Origin: Rufibacter sp. XAAS-G3-1
GTDB lineage: Bacteria; Bacteroidota; Bacteroidia; Cytophagales; Hymenobacteraceae
Direction of reading: 5' to 3'
Length of the DNA stretch: 64,000 nt
Assembly: GCF_013623775.1 (NCBI RefSeq)
Contig: NZ_JABFAM010000004.1
Coordinates: forward strand, 124,001 to 188,000
Below, one piece after another: positions 19,163-30,283 of this stretch. Both the position numbers and the translations under genes were made by a program. The notes under the pieces are model-generated. The model saw only the letters and a list, made by a program, of their open reading frames with translations, was not told where the DNA came from and did not search any database. Position 1 is the first letter of the stretch. Every line of letters begins with the position of its first letter.

Positions 19163-21409
19163 CTACAGATAACCGTTCTTTATCTTTTTGTGGTACTTTT
19201 GGAACATCTCCTTGGCAATGGTAACAGAATTACCCGCTGGTTTTGTAGGATAAGGCTCATTGCTGTTGACCCACTGCCACTCCCAGGTTTTTATCTTCTC
19301 GTCAAAGGCGCGTTGGTTCATATCTTGGCCTTTCTCCATTTGGCCAGCCACATGGGCAAAATACTGCTGCCAGCGTGGTTTGTAGAAACCGTTCAACAAT
19401 CCGGCCCACTGGCGGTTAGCATAGTCCATGAGGTTGCTGTTTTTGTCGCCCCAGAGCGTGATGAGGTTGCGGGCATTCTTCTCATAGAGCTTTTTCTCTG
19501 CCGGGGTGGTGCCCCAATCCTTTGCCGAATGCAACCACCTGCCTAACAGCAAACCTTCCTGCGTAGCCAGCAACTTATCCATGTCTCCTATCAAGGCAAT
19601 GAACTCGGTGCTATGCTTTTTGAAAGCAGGCAAATCTTTGTTCTTGTAGTCTCTCGCAAATTGCTCCTGAAGTTGGGTGGCGTAATTACCCAGTACCTGG
19701 CGCGTAACGTCTACCAGGTCATATTGAAAGCCTTGGCTGCTCTTTAATTCATCTGAAGCGGTTATAAGGCTCTCCCAGGCGGGCACCAACGCCAGAGGTT
19801 CATAAGCAAATTTTGTGATGACGCGTTTTGTGTTTCTGTTGAATGTTGGCCTGCCGGTCACAATAGATTCTGGCCCCCCTGCGGTAATGCTGTCAGCGTA
19901 CACGGTGCGCCTCAATATTTGCCAAGCCTGGTTGGCGTGGGCGTTTTCTTTGCCATACCGGCGTTTGGTGTAGTCTTTGAGCCAAGAGGTAAGCTCAATT
20001 GGGGTATCGCGCCAGGCGTTCTCCATCATGAGCTCGTACATCACAGGGTTGTTTTCAATGCCTTCGGGCGTAAGCCCAATTCCGGTGAGTTTCCCTTTTT
20101 CTGGGTTTCGCAGCGTTTGTGAGGGCCAGGTGGCTACTCTGTCCATTAGACCGTACATGCTCACGTTGCCGCCGAAGTTGTGCAGCATGTTCCAGATCCA
20201 GGGCTTGCCGTAGTAGGCTTCGGTTTTCTGCCACATGGGGTGACGCTCACTATACAAGTCCAGAATGATCATCTTATCATCTGGCACGGCGTTGAGCATG
20301 GCTTGTATTTGGGCTGGTTTCCAGAAATCTGCCGAGAAATGGAACAGCCAGCCCTGCATGATCCAGACCGCCTCTGGGTCTGCGGCGGCCATGGACTGGT
20401 ACACTTTCTTACTCACATTACTCAGGAAAGTGGAGTCATTGGAAGGCGGACGGTTCTCATTGAAGGTATCTGAAGAATAAAGGTGGTCAGTCCCGTAGGC
20501 TTTCGTCTGCTCCTCAATGAACTTCTTCCCAATCTCCATGAACATAGGGTCATCAGGATCCATCAAATACACATCATCGGCCATTTCATCCCATTTGGTC
20601 TTCTTCAGCTTCGCATCAGGAAACTTATTTTTAAGCGCCGGGGGCACGTGGCCGGTGAACGCGGGCAAGATGGGCGTCATGCCCAGCCCTCTTTCCCTCT
20701 CCAGAATCTGCTTCTGCAGCGCCTCGTGGCTGTCCATCCAGGAGACTGGAAGGGGGCCTCCCCAGGCATCCAGGTTCCCCATCCAGAACCACGCGAAATA
20801 GGCGGGGCCGCTGAAGAAACTCTCCAGGTCTTTGTCGGTGAGGCCCATGCTCTGGTACACCCTGCGGTAGATGGCGTTCTGCCCGGTAAGCGCCAGTGGC
20901 ATGTTGATGCCGTTCATGGCCATCCAGTCAATCTCCTGCTGCCAACGCTCCCAGTCCCACCAGGGCATGGTGTAGCTGAAGGTGCAATAGTTGAGATAGT
21001 AGCGGTATTTATAGGGGCTCACGGTGCGTACTTTCTGCGGAACCACCGGTAGAGGGCTGGAAAGGTTCAGGTTGCTGCCGTTCCAGGTGATGCTGCTGTG
21101 GGTATAGTACTTCAGGTAATGGTTGAGGGCACTGGCAATGGACACGCCGTTGTTCCCGCGCAGTACAACCTTCCCGTTCCTGCTCTCCACCTCAAACACA
21201 TCCTTGCCTTCCTCCTGTGGGATGAACTCCACCTCAAAGTTGCCGGCGTATTTGCCCACCACCCTCCGGATCAGTTCTTGCGCGGCCTTCTTAGCCGTAT
21301 CTTCCTGCGGATGAATATGCTGTTCTGCTGCGGTGGGCTTCTCTTTTAATACGGCACAGGATGAACCCAATACCGCAAGCAGTAGAAAAAAAACAAAAGA
21401 GTATTTCAT
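19163..21409 (-). CDS. GH89 alpha-N-acetylglucosaminidase lipoprotein
   Basis: 748 residues; removes terminal alpha-linked GlcNAc. The N-terminus MKYSFVFFLLLAVLGSSCAV has a lipobox (LGSSC), so the enzyme is anchored in the cell envelope. The small N-terminal alpha/beta domain is followed by the catalytic region: YLNYCTFSYTMPWWDWERW, QEIDWMAMNGINMPLALTGQ, FWMGNLDAWGGPLP, ILPAFTGHVPP, the acid/base Glu in YSSDTFNENRPPS, WIMQGWLF, and GIGLTPEGIENNPVMYEL, where the nucleophile Glu is expected about 130 residues after the first. A helical C-terminal domain completes it. It is homologous to human NAGLU, which removes alpha-GlcNAc from heparan sulfate. It is encoded opposite to GH88-GH2 with an operator-like site about 145 bp upstream. 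Confidence 0.94.
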   Translation of the reverse strand: MKYSFVFFLLLAVLGSSCAVLKEKPTAAEQHIHPQEDTAKKAAQELIRRVVGKYAGNFEVEFIPQEEGKDVFEVESRNGKVVLRGNNGVSIASALNHYLKYYTHSSITWNGSNLNLSSPLPVVPQKVRTVSPYKYRYYLNYCTFSYTMPWWDWERWQQEIDWMAMNGINMPLALTGQNAIYRRVYQSMGLTDKDLESFFSGPAYFAWFWMGNLDAWGGPLPVSWMDSHEALQKQILERERGLGMTPILPAFTGHVPPALKNKFPDAKLKKTKWDEMADDVYLMDPDDPMFMEIGKKFIEEQTKAYGTDHLYSSDTFNENRPPSNDSTFLSNVSKKVYQSMAAADPEAVWIMQGWLFHFSADFWKPAQIQAMLNAVPDDKMIILDLYSERHPMWQKTEAYYGKPWIWNMLHNFGGNVSMYGLMDRVATWPSQTLRNPEKGKLTGIGLTPEGIENNPVMYELMMENAWRDTPIELTSWLKDYTKRRYGKENAHANQAWQILRRTVYADSITAGGPESIVTGRPTFNRNTKRVITKFAYEPLALVPAWESLITASDELKSSQGFQYDLVDVTRQVLGNYATQLQEQFARDYKNKDLPAFKKHSTEFIALIGDMDKLLATQEGLLLGRWLHSAKDWGTTPAEKKLYEKNARNLITLWGDKNSNLMDYANRQWAGLLNGFYKPRWQQYFAHVAGQMEKGQDMNQRAFDEKIKTWEWQWVNSNEPYPTKPAGNSVTIAKEMFQKYHKKIKNGYL

Positions 21410-21552
21410 AATAGGCTGAGTTTCTGATAATCGAACCGAGGAACTATACCCGAGCGAGAAGAGGGAATATCTCTCCTAGTGTCGTCATCCGGAGTTGGTT
21501 GCCCTAATGAGCGGCCAACAGCCGTTGTATCGCCAAATGCAACTTGCCCTTA

Positions 21553-21566
21553 TGTGCTCGAGCCCA
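21553..21566. promoter_or_regulatory. Single operator-like site upstream of GH89
   Basis: TGTGCTCGAGCCCA: the left half and centre equal the perfect susC copy, but the right half is altered (CCC instead of CAC). No partner is found 31 bp away on either side. May be a weak or decayed site. Confidence 0.4.
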
Positions 21567-21775
21567 CTAAGGTAAAATACTTTCCTCTAACCCCATAAGA
21601 AATCGGAACTTTCTCCTAAATCTTGACCACTTTTGTTCTTTTCAGACCAGCTGAAGCATCTCCTATAGCTAGTTAGATACCTCCAGGCGCAAGCGTCCGC
21701 TTGCGCCAGAAAACCAAGGGGAGCAGGTAAATACTGGTTGGTATTAGCTCCCGCGGAGAGGGGAGTTTTGCGGAT

Positions 21776-21937
21776 GCGTTTTGGGGCTGGTTTAAGGAAA
21801 ATAGACCAAAAACGCGGAAACCTGTGAGGTCTGGGAGACCTCACAGGTTTAGAGCCTACTGGTGCGAGACTCCAGCCTCGTGACACAGGATGAAGCGAGT
21901 CTCCAGACCCGCTGGGAACCTCCAGCACAATGGCGTA
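21776..21937. repeat. Modular intergenic repeat array, shortened copy 3
   Basis: Family palindrome (21776-21815), then AAACCTGTGAGGTCT paired with AGACCTCACAGGTTT (21818-21850), then TGGTGCGAGACTCCAGCCTCG and GCGAGTCTCCAGACCCGC with GGGAACCTCCAGCA. The last part matches the ends of the arrays at 13616 and 18638, while the GTGAGGTCT dyad is new. Confidence 0.72.
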
Positions 21938-21966
21938 ACGTCAGGTAGGGAGTAGGCAACAACTTA

Positions 21967-22121
21967 AGAACTTGTTTACATTTGAGGTTTGCGGGCGAAA
22001 ATGGTCAGAGAAAGGTTCTTAGGAAGCGTTTTTTGAGCCGCGTAGCAGCGCTACGCAACCGCGAACGCAGGTTCTTTTTGATGGTTGTTTGCCGCGCAAA
22101 AATGGAATGTAAACAGGCTCT
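21967..22121. mobile_element. MITE-like element, copy 3
   Basis: 155 bp from AGAACTTGTTTACATTT to the inverse GAATGTAAACAGGCTCT. Shares GGTCAGAGAAAGGTTCT, GGAAGCGTTTTTTGAGCCGC, GTAGCAGCGCTACG (small internal dyad) and GCGAACGCAGGTTCTTTTT with copy 2. The end sequence resembles the ends of the type-S repeats, so these families may share one transposase. Confidence 0.75.
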
Positions 22122-22180
22122 AAAAGCAACTGGCGGTAGCCATGTTCAAGCTTTGTAGCCTGCAGTCTTGCATCTTTGCA

Positions 22181-23002
22181 CTACACCCCTGAAAAGGCGT
22201 TAAAGCCGCCATCTACTAACACGGTTTCGCCGTTAATAAACTTGGAAGCATCGCTCAGCAGAAAGATCAACGTTCCGGTGAGTTCCTCTGGCTCTCCAAA
22301 ACGTTGGTAAGGGGTGTTGGAAATGAATTTCTGTGCTCTGTCAGTTAAACTTCCGTCCTCGTTCAACAGTAAAGTTCTATTCTGCTCGGTCAGGAACACC
22401 CCAGGGGCTAATGCATTCACTCTTATCTTTCCGCCGTAGCGCAAACCTAGTTCCACCGCCATCCATTGGGTGAATGACTCTACGGCTTTCTTGGCCATGG
22501 AATACCCCAACACGCGGGTCAGGGGCCGTTGGGCCGTCAAGGAAGAGATATTCACAATGGTTCCTTTGCCGTTTTCAGCCATCACCCGCCCAAATATTTT
22601 GGTGGGGATCACGGTTCCAAACAAATTCAAGTCAACGGCTTGCCGGGTGGCCTCCACATCAAAGTCAAATACGTTCTGTTCAGGCGAAACCGTAGCGCCG
22701 GGCATGTTTCCGCCCGCGCCATTCACCAATCCGTCAATGGTGCCCCAAGTTGACAGAATCTGTTCTTTGGCCTTTTCCATTTGGGCTTCGTCCAGCACAT
22801 CGGCCAAAACGGCGATGGCCTCGCCGCCTGCTTCCTCAATTGCTTTTACCCTCTCACTGGCTCGTTGTTGGTTTCTGCCTAAAACTGCTACCTTGGCTCC
22901 GGCTTTGGCTACCGCCAGGGTAAGGGCGGCACCTAGGATTCCGGTTGCGCCGGTGATGACTATAACTTTATCCTTTAAGGAGAATTGCTCTAATCCACTC
23001 AT
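22181..23002 (-). CDS. SDR oxidoreductase, UxuB-like (fructuronate/mannonate)
   Basis: 273-residue classical short-chain dehydrogenase. Rossmann signature VIVITGATGILGAALTLAVA, cofactor-contact region VLGRNQQRA, LVNGAGGNMPGAT, the catalytic Ser in NISSLTA and the YxxxK pair in GYSMAKKAVESF, then the loop NALAPGVFLTEQNRTL and the C-terminal LSDASKFINGETVLVDGGFNAF. The NGAGGN variant and overall form resemble Bacillus YjmF/UxuB, the SDR-type D-mannonate oxidoreductase (fructuronate reductase). That step belongs to glucuronate breakdown and would fit the lyase/GH88 locus. A gluconate-type dehydrogenase of the same fold is the main alternative, so no symbol is given. Cytoplasmic; appears monocistronic. 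Confidence 0.85.
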   Translation of the reverse strand: MSGLEQFSLKDKVIVITGATGILGAALTLAVAKAGAKVAVLGRNQQRASERVKAIEEAGGEAIAVLADVLDEAQMEKAKEQILSTWGTIDGLVNGAGGNMPGATVSPEQNVFDFDVEATRQAVDLNLFGTVIPTKIFGRVMAENGKGTIVNISSLTAQRPLTRVLGYSMAKKAVESFTQWMAVELGLRYGGKIRVNALAPGVFLTEQNRTLLLNEDGSLTDRAQKFISNTPYQRFGEPEELTGTLIFLLSDASKFINGETVLVDGGFNAFSGV

Positions 23003-23333
23003 GCTGAATATCCTGTTTTTTTGTTAAATCTCACCAAAACACGTGCTTCTTCTGGAATGCCGCACAGCATCAAATAAAGTCATATAATCATTATTATCCT
23101 ATGGCTTTCTGTTTCTGATCTTCTCTTTGACGATCTGCCTCACCTTTCCTTGGTTGATGGCGTGCTCGACAATCTCAGATCAAAGAGCCCGAACGCCCTT
23201 GCCGTTTGCCACGGAGATCCTTCCAGGAAGTCAAGGAAGAGGAGAAGAGGTATTCTGTCCAATGGCTTACAGTAAGTCTAGCTTAGCTTACTGGAAGCGT
23301 TGGGGATGATAAAACCGGCAGAAGAACCAGCAT

Positions 23334-23374
23334 GCGTTTCTGCACTACTTTTAGCGAAACAGGCCAGAAACGCG
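23334..23374. repeat. Dispersed palindrome, copy near 23334
   Basis: GCGTTTCTG and CCAGAAACGCG arms with TTTTAGCGAAAC centre; partly decayed family member. Confidence 0.55.
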
Positions 23375-23545
23375 TTTTTGAAGCCAACTGTTGGGGAAGC
23401 CTCTTCATCAGAAGGGGGTTTTAGGCTTTCTTTTCCTAAAACAACGTCAAAACGCATGTTCTACTCCTCCTTTACCAGTTGAACAAGCACTCTTTCGCCA
23501 CCTATCCCGCAGGAAACCGTAAACCTTTAACAGCCTATTTCTTCG

Positions 23546-23553
23546 TACTTTTG
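23546..23553 (+). promoter_or_regulatory. Promoter -7 box for hscA-like gene
   Basis: TACTTTTG matches the Bacteroidota -7 consensus TAnnTTTG. Transcription would begin near 23560, giving a leader of about 33 nt before the ATG at 23593. A matching TTTG box about 20 bp upstream is not evident. Confidence 0.5.
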
Positions 23554-23592
23554 CCGAAGAGCGCCCCTACGCGCGGCACTAAACCTGACAGC

Positions 23593-25452
23593 ATGGCTAA
23601 AATAGCGATAAATCTGACCACGGCCTCTATCCAGAAGGAAGAGGTCATTGTGGGTATTGACCTGGGCACCACCAACAGTCTGGTGGCGTATATGCACCCC
23701 GAAGACCATGTTCCCATCCCTATCAATGACCTGGGCCTGGGCACCATTGTCCCCTCGGTGGTGCACTTTGCGGGGAGCGGAGAAGTACTGGTGGGCGATG
23801 CCGCCAAGGAGTTTCTGATCACTGACCCCGCCAATACCATTTACTCGGTCAAGCGGTTGCTGGGCAAGTCGTACCAAGACCTGGGCGAACACAAAGACAC
23901 CTTCGGCTATAAGATCATTGACGATAACTCTGAGGGGCTGGTGAAGATACGGGTGCAGGACAAATTCTACTCCCCCATTGAGCTGAGTGCCGAGATCCTG
24001 AAAGAACTCCGCGCCCGCGCCGAGCACGCCCTCAAAACGCCCGTGAACCGGGCCGTGATTACCGTACCGGCCTATTTCAACGACTCTCAGCGCCAAGCCA
24101 CCCGCGATGCCGGTAAACTGGCGGGCCTGGAAGTATTGCGCATTGTGAACGAGCCTACCGCGGCTTCTCTGGCCTACGGCATTGGCTTAGACCAGAGCGA
24201 GGAGAGAACCATTGCCGTATATGACCTGGGCGGCGGTACGTTTGACATCTCCATCCTGCGCATTCACCAGGGCATTTTTGAGGTGCTGTCTACCAACGGC
24301 GACACGTTTCTGGGAGGCGATGACTTAGACCGTGAAATCATTGGCTTTTGGACGCGGCAAAACCGTTTACTCGCTGACTTGGCTTTGCAAGAACCCAACA
24401 CCGCCCAGGCGCTTCGGCTGAAAGCCGAGGAAGCGAAGAAGGCGCTGAGCAGCCAGGATAAATTCAAATCTGACTTGAACGGCGTTGAGCTCAAATTAGA
24501 CCGCCACACGTTTGAGACCTTGATCACGCCCATTGTAGACCGTACCATGGCCTCTTGCCAGATGGCCTTGAAAGACGCCGGGCTTCAGCCCGAGCAGATT
24601 GACACGGTGATTATGGTGGGCGGCTCTACCCGCGTGCCGCTGGTGTACCAGACCGTAAGCGACTTCTTCGGGAAACCCGCCAACAACTCCCTCAACCCCG
24701 ATGAAGTAGTGGCCCTGGGTGCCGCCATCCAGGCCGATGTGCTGGCCGGAAACCGCAAGGACATCCTGCTGCTGGACGTGACGCCGCTCACGCTGGGCAT
24801 TGAAACCATGGGCGGCCTGATGGACTCCATTATCCCGCGCAACTCCAAAATCCCTACCAAAGCCGGGCGGCAATACACCACTTCGGTAGACGGACAGGTG
24901 AACATGAAAATAGCGGTGTACCAGGGCGAGCGCGATCTGGTGAAAGAGAACCGCAAATTGGCTGAGTTCGACCTGAAAGGCATACCGGCCATGCCTGCCG
25001 GTTTCCCCAAAGTAGACGTGAACTTCATCCTGAACGCCGATGGCATCTTGAAGGTAGAGGCCGTTGAACTGCGTTCGGGCGTACGGCAGGAGGTTGAAGT
25101 GAAACCGCAGTACGGCTTAACTGATGCCCAGGTAGAACAGATGCTGATGGATTCTATCACCCACGCCCGCGAAGACGTTTCCACGCGCATGGTCATTGAG
25201 GCCCGCACCACCGCCGAGCAGATGATTTACCAGGTAGAGCGCTTCGTGCAGAAAAACGCGGAGCATTTATCCCCGGAGGAAATTAACCTCACCCGCCAGA
25301 ACGTGCAGCATCTGAAAGACGTGTTGCCTACCGGCGATAAAGACACCATCTTGAAAGCGGTGGATGTGCTGGAAGAACAAACCAGTCCCTTCGCGGAACG
25401 GGTGATGCAGATCTCCATCAAGAAGGCCATGACGGGCAAAAAGATTGAATAA
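23593..25452 (+). CDS. hscA: Hsp70-family chaperone, HscA-like
   Basis: 619-residue ATP-dependent chaperone. HscA assists Fe-S cluster transfer from the scaffold IscU. Visible: a short N-terminal extension (MAKIAINLTTASIQKEE), then EVIVGIDLGTTNSLVAY, VPSVVHF, NTIYSVKRLLGKS, AYFNDSQRQATRDAG, NEPTAASLAYG, DLGGGTFDISIL, MVGGSTRVPLV, and LLLDVTPLTLGIETMGG at the linker into the substrate-binding domain. The extension before GIDLGTTN, the motif PSVVH and the total length near 616 residues fit HscA better than DnaK (which usually has about 635-640 residues and a longer acidic tail). The start at Met 23593 is chosen over 23479 because the promoter box lies between. No iscU, hscB or ferredoxin gene is nearby, so the HscA assignment rests on sequence form. 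Confidence 0.85.
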   Translation: MAKIAINLTTASIQKEEVIVGIDLGTTNSLVAYMHPEDHVPIPINDLGLGTIVPSVVHFAGSGEVLVGDAAKEFLITDPANTIYSVKRLLGKSYQDLGEHKDTFGYKIIDDNSEGLVKIRVQDKFYSPIELSAEILKELRARAEHALKTPVNRAVITVPAYFNDSQRQATRDAGKLAGLEVLRIVNEPTAASLAYGIGLDQSEERTIAVYDLGGGTFDISILRIHQGIFEVLSTNGDTFLGGDDLDREIIGFWTRQNRLLADLALQEPNTAQALRLKAEEAKKALSSQDKFKSDLNGVELKLDRHTFETLITPIVDRTMASCQMALKDAGLQPEQIDTVIMVGGSTRVPLVYQTVSDFFGKPANNSLNPDEVVALGAAIQADVLAGNRKDILLLDVTPLTLGIETMGGLMDSIIPRNSKIPTKAGRQYTTSVDGQVNMKIAVYQGERDLVKENRKLAEFDLKGIPAMPAGFPKVDVNFILNADGILKVEAVELRSGVRQEVEVKPQYGLTDAQVEQMLMDSITHAREDVSTRMVIEARTTAEQMIYQVERFVQKNAEHLSPEEINLTRQNVQHLKDVLPTGDKDTILKAVDVLEEQTSPFAERVMQISIKKAMTGKKIE

Positions 25453-25496
25453 TCTGTTTTAAGGCTGTTTTAAAGAAAACAGCCTTAAAACAGATT
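25451..25496. repeat. Dispersed palindrome overlapping hscA stop codon
   Basis: Perfect 21-bp arms around the loop AAAG (left arm ends TTAAGGCTGTTTT, right arm begins AAAACAGCCTTAA). It is the most perfect copy in the window and begins within the TAA stop (25450-25452). Probably the 3' end structure of the mRNA. Confidence 0.9.
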
Positions 25497-25509
25497 AGCC
25501 AAAAGCCTT

Positions 25510-25579
25510 CTATGGCGCGGATTTACTGCTGTGACTTCCTTTGAAGTACTTAAGCCGCAGAAGTAAATCTGCGCCATAG
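25510..25579. repeat. Imperfect inverted repeat, 70 bp
   Basis: CTATGGCGCGGATTTACT against AGTAAATCTGCGCCATAG, with a 30-nt middle that also pairs partly (CTGCTG/CCGCAG). Seen once in the window. Lies between the convergent hscA and ftsB-like genes. Confidence 0.7.
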
Positions 25580-25640
25580 GAGACACACTTCTGCTTTGGG
25601 GCCATAGTAGCTAGAACAGTTCCAAAACAGAAATGCTTTT

Positions 25641-25682
25641 AAGCAGAACGCGCGACTCCAATGGGGCCGCGCGTTCTGCTTT
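25641..25682. terminator. Hairpin terminator between convergent hscA and ftsB-like genes
   Basis: AAGCAGAACGCGCG and CGCGCGTTCTGCTT, perfect 14-bp arms with a 14-nt loop, followed on the plus strand by TTATAAC and on the minus strand by TTAAAAGC. Located 25 nt after the stop of the ftsB-like gene, so it probably serves mainly the minus strand and may work both ways. Confidence 0.7.
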
Positions 25683-25706
25683 TATAACTTCAGGAGAAAT
25701 CAATTT

Positions 25707-26009
25707 CTATTCTTCCCCCTCCTTTTCTACAATAAGGTAAAGTTCCTCGGTAGGTTTTTTCATGAGGTACTTTTCGCGGGCAAACTTCTCCAGCAATTCA
25801 GGGTTACTCATCAGCTCCTTGCGGTCTTTCTGCACCTCGGCAATCTTCTCCAGGTAATAGTCCCGCTCCTCCTCCAGAATGGTCAGCTTACGGCTGGTCT
25901 GGTATTGGGTGATGAAGTCATTTGAATCAAAGAAGAACATCCAGGCTAGAAAAGCCAGCCCGGTCAGAAAATAAAAGTTGCGGAAGAATTTGGGGACGCG
26001 TGCTAACAT
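25707..26009 (-). CDS. FtsB/DivIC-type septum formation initiator
   Basis: About 100-residue bitopic membrane protein of the divisome that links early and late division proteins. Start at 26007-26009 (MLARVPKFFRN) is preferred over an in-frame Met 14 codons upstream. One membrane segment (FYFLTGLAFLAWMFFF) is followed by a coiled coil (LTILEEERDYYLEKIAEVQKDRKELM, heptad-like) and the conserved family tail LLEKFAREKYLMKKPTEELYLI. This is the standard FtsB/DivIC layout. It lies downstream of eno, consistent with the carA-eno-ftsB arrangement common in this phylum. Confidence 0.88.
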   Translation of the reverse strand: MLARVPKFFRNFYFLTGLAFLAWMFFFDSNDFITQYQTSRKLTILEEERDYYLEKIAEVQKDRKELMSNPELLEKFAREKYLMKKPTEELYLIVEKEGEE

Positions 26010-26107
26010 GGCAAAAACGAAAAATGGCGGCAAGTGCTGTCTTGCCGCCATGAATTTACAAAGTTTCCAGAAGGTATCTGCACCAGAAGCGAATCAAATT
26101 TTCAAAT

Positions 26108-26149
26108 TCCGTTTTCGTCCTGTTTTATCAAAAACAAACCTAAAACGCC
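26108..26149. repeat. Dispersed palindrome between eno and the ftsB-like gene
   Basis: CCGTTTTCGTCCTGTTTT and AAAACAAACCTAAAACG arms; an imperfect family copy within the spacer of an apparent operon. Confidence 0.55.
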
Positions 26150-26178
26150 TCCTCCGTTCTGCTGTATCAGGCGGCAGA

Positions 26179-28586
<2,408 letters not shown>

Positions 28587-28604
28587 TCTAAGTAAATATG
28601 GGAC

Positions 28605-28644
28605 AAAAATAAAAAAGGGATACGAGTAATCTCGTATCCCTTTT
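28605..28644 (-). terminator. Intrinsic terminator of the alpha operon (after rplQ)
   Basis: On the minus strand, AAAAGGGATACGAG...CTCGTATCCC forms a perfect stem followed by TTTTTTATTTTTG. It begins about 20 nt after the rplQ stop and ends the ribosomal protein transcript. The T-rich tail also contains TATTTTTG, which fits a -7 box for carA just 20 nt before its start codon; that second reading is tentative. Confidence 0.88.
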
Positions 28645-28664
28645 CATAATTAATTACATTCTCA

Positions 28665-29189
28665 CTATTCTGCGGCTGGAGTGCCAGCCGAGTCAGCAGA
28701 AGGAGTCTCTTCTTTGGTAGAAGCAGAAGCATCAGTAGTTGCCTGACCATCCTCTTTTTTCTTACCGGAAGAACGACGTCTCGTTTTAGGCTTAGCCGCA
28801 GTACCGGTACCGGTTGTGCTTAGCATATCCTCATTGTAGTCCACTAGTTCCATGATACACATCTCTGCATTATCACCTAAACGAGTACCTGTTTTGATAA
28901 TACGCGTATAGCCACCCGGACGATTCGCGATTTTACCAGATACGTTGTCAAAAAGCTCTTTTACAGACTCTTTGTTCTGCAAGTAAGCAAATACAGTACG
29001 GCGTGAGTGCGTAGTGTCGCTTTTTGACTTAGTAAGCAAAGGCTCTACATACTTGCGAAGCGCTTTGGCTTTGGCAACCGTTGTGGTTACACGCTTATGT
29101 AGGATTAATGATGATGCCATGTTAGAAAGCAAAGCAGCGCGGTGAGAGGCTGTTCTTCCTAAGTGGTTGTTCTTTTTACCGTGTCTCAT
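28665..29189 (-). CDS. rplQ: 50S ribosomal protein L17 with C-terminal extension
   Basis: 174 residues. The first 115 or so are canonical L17 ([60 protein letters not shown]). The remainder is a low-complexity tail, first basic ([13 protein letters not shown]) then Ser/Thr/Ala/Glu-rich, absent from the classical 120-130 residue proteins; such tails are usual in Bacteroidota. Last gene of the alpha operon, with a terminator directly after. Confidence 0.97.
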   Translation of the reverse strand: MRHGKKNNHLGRTASHRAALLSNMASSLILHKRVTTTVAKAKALRKYVEPLLTKSKSDTTHSRRTVFAYLQNKESVKELFDNVSGKIANRPGGYTRIIKTGTRLGDNAEMCIMELVDYNEDMLSTTGTGTAAKPKTRRRSSGKKKEDGQATTDASASTKEETPSADSAGTPAAE

Positions 29190-29255
29190 TGATTTGATTG
29201 TGCACGTGCATACCGTCGATCAACCTGTCGGGATCGGGAATTATGCCGTAGATGA

Positions 29256-30245
29256 TTAATCCTCTTCTAATTTATACTTGGCGATATCCATTCCGAACGT
29301 AAGGCCTTTGTCAGAAACTAAGTTTTCCAACTCAGTCAATGATTTCTTACCAAAGTTACGGAACTTCATCATGTCTGAAAGATCCAGTTGCACTAAATCC
29401 CCTAGTGTTCTGATGTCAGCTGCCTTTAAGCAGTTGTACGCCCTAACTGAAAGATCCATATCGTGCAATGGTGTCTTAAGAACTTTTCTCATGTGCAGCA
29501 TTTCTTCGTCAACCGCTTCTTCCTCTTCAGGCTTCACGGTCTCAAAAGTCATGGTGTTGTCAGAGAAAAGCATGAAATGCTGGATCAGAATATTGGCAGC
29601 ACCTTTCAAAGCATCTTCCGGATGGATAGAACCGTCCGTCGTGATCTCAAGTAAAAGACGCTCGTAGTCAGTTTTCTGCTCCACACGCGTGTTCTCCACG
29701 CTAAATTTCACATTCTTTACAGGAGTGAAAATAGCATCAATGGCGATTTGGCCAAAAACCTGATCTGCGGGTCGGTTTTCTTCTGCTGGAACGTAGCCCC
29801 TTCCCTTTTGAATGGTTAACTCAATTTCAAAAGAAGATTCAGGATCTAAGTGGCAAATCACTAAATCAGGATTCAACACCTGGAAAGAACCAGAGAACTT
29901 ATTGATGTCACCGGCAGTGAAGGTATCTTGCTTGCTGATGCTAACGGTGATTTTATCATCAACCAAGTCACCAATTTTCTTGAACCGAACCATTTTCAGG
30001 TTCAGGATAATTTCAGAGACATCTTCAACCACACCTTCAATGGTAGAGAACTCATGGAGCACACTAGGAACCCTGATGCTGGAGATGGCATATCCCTCCA
30101 ATGAGGAGAGAAGAATTCTTCTCAGCGCATTCCCAATGGTTACACCATAGCCCTTCTCTAGCGGCTTAAATTCAAATTGTCCATTGAAGTCGTCGGATTT
30201 CTCCATCACGACTTTCTCTGGCATTTGAAAGGCTAATATTGACAT
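29256..30245 (-). CDS. rpoA: RNA polymerase alpha subunit
   Basis: 329 residues. Dimerising N-terminal domain ([32 protein letters not shown], given in pieces; [26 protein letters not shown]) and the C-terminal DNA/activator-binding domain (LDMDL-like [35 protein letters not shown]). Assembles the core enzyme by dimerising and binding beta and beta-prime. Follows rpsD and precedes rplQ, the standard alpha operon order. Confidence 0.98.
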   Translation of the reverse strand: MSILAFQMPEKVVMEKSDDFNGQFEFKPLEKGYGVTIGNALRRILLSSLEGYAISSIRVPSVLHEFSTIEGVVEDVSEIILNLKMVRFKKIGDLVDDKITVSISKQDTFTAGDINKFSGSFQVLNPDLVICHLDPESSFEIELTIQKGRGYVPAEENRPADQVFGQIAIDAIFTPVKNVKFSVENTRVEQKTDYERLLLEITTDGSIHPEDALKGAANILIQHFMLFSDNTMTFETVKPEEEEAVDEEMLHMRKVLKTPLHDMDLSVRAYNCLKAADIRTLGDLVQLDLSDMMKFRNFGKKSLTELENLVSDKGLTFGMDIAKYKLEED

Positions 30246-30283
30246 GATTGCTGGTTTAGGGTTGAAACTTAGATTAGAAGATA

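Larger units (their letters stand above)
21410..22180. other. Intergenic region upstream of GH89 with repeats and an operator-like site
   Basis: No supported gene. Contains the operator-like site 21553-21566, a dyad GGCGCAAGCGTCCGCTTGCGCC (21685-21706, given as two halves), a modular repeat array 21776-21937 and a MITE-like element 21967-22121. The first 140 bp before the GH89 start should hold its promoter; no clean box seen. Confidence 0.65.
23003..23592. other. Spacer between divergent SDR and hscA-like genes
   Basis: No gene. Holds degenerate family palindromes at 23334-23374 and about 23416-23456 and the hscA promoter box. An open frame runs upstream of the hscA start from 23479, but it lacks similarity to Hsp70 and contains the probable promoter. 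Confidence 0.65.

Noticed and set aside
23479-23592. Upstream extension of the hscA-like frame
   Set aside because: The 38 extra codons lack Hsp70 similarity and contain the TACTTTTG promoter box; the Met at 23593 fits the family start.
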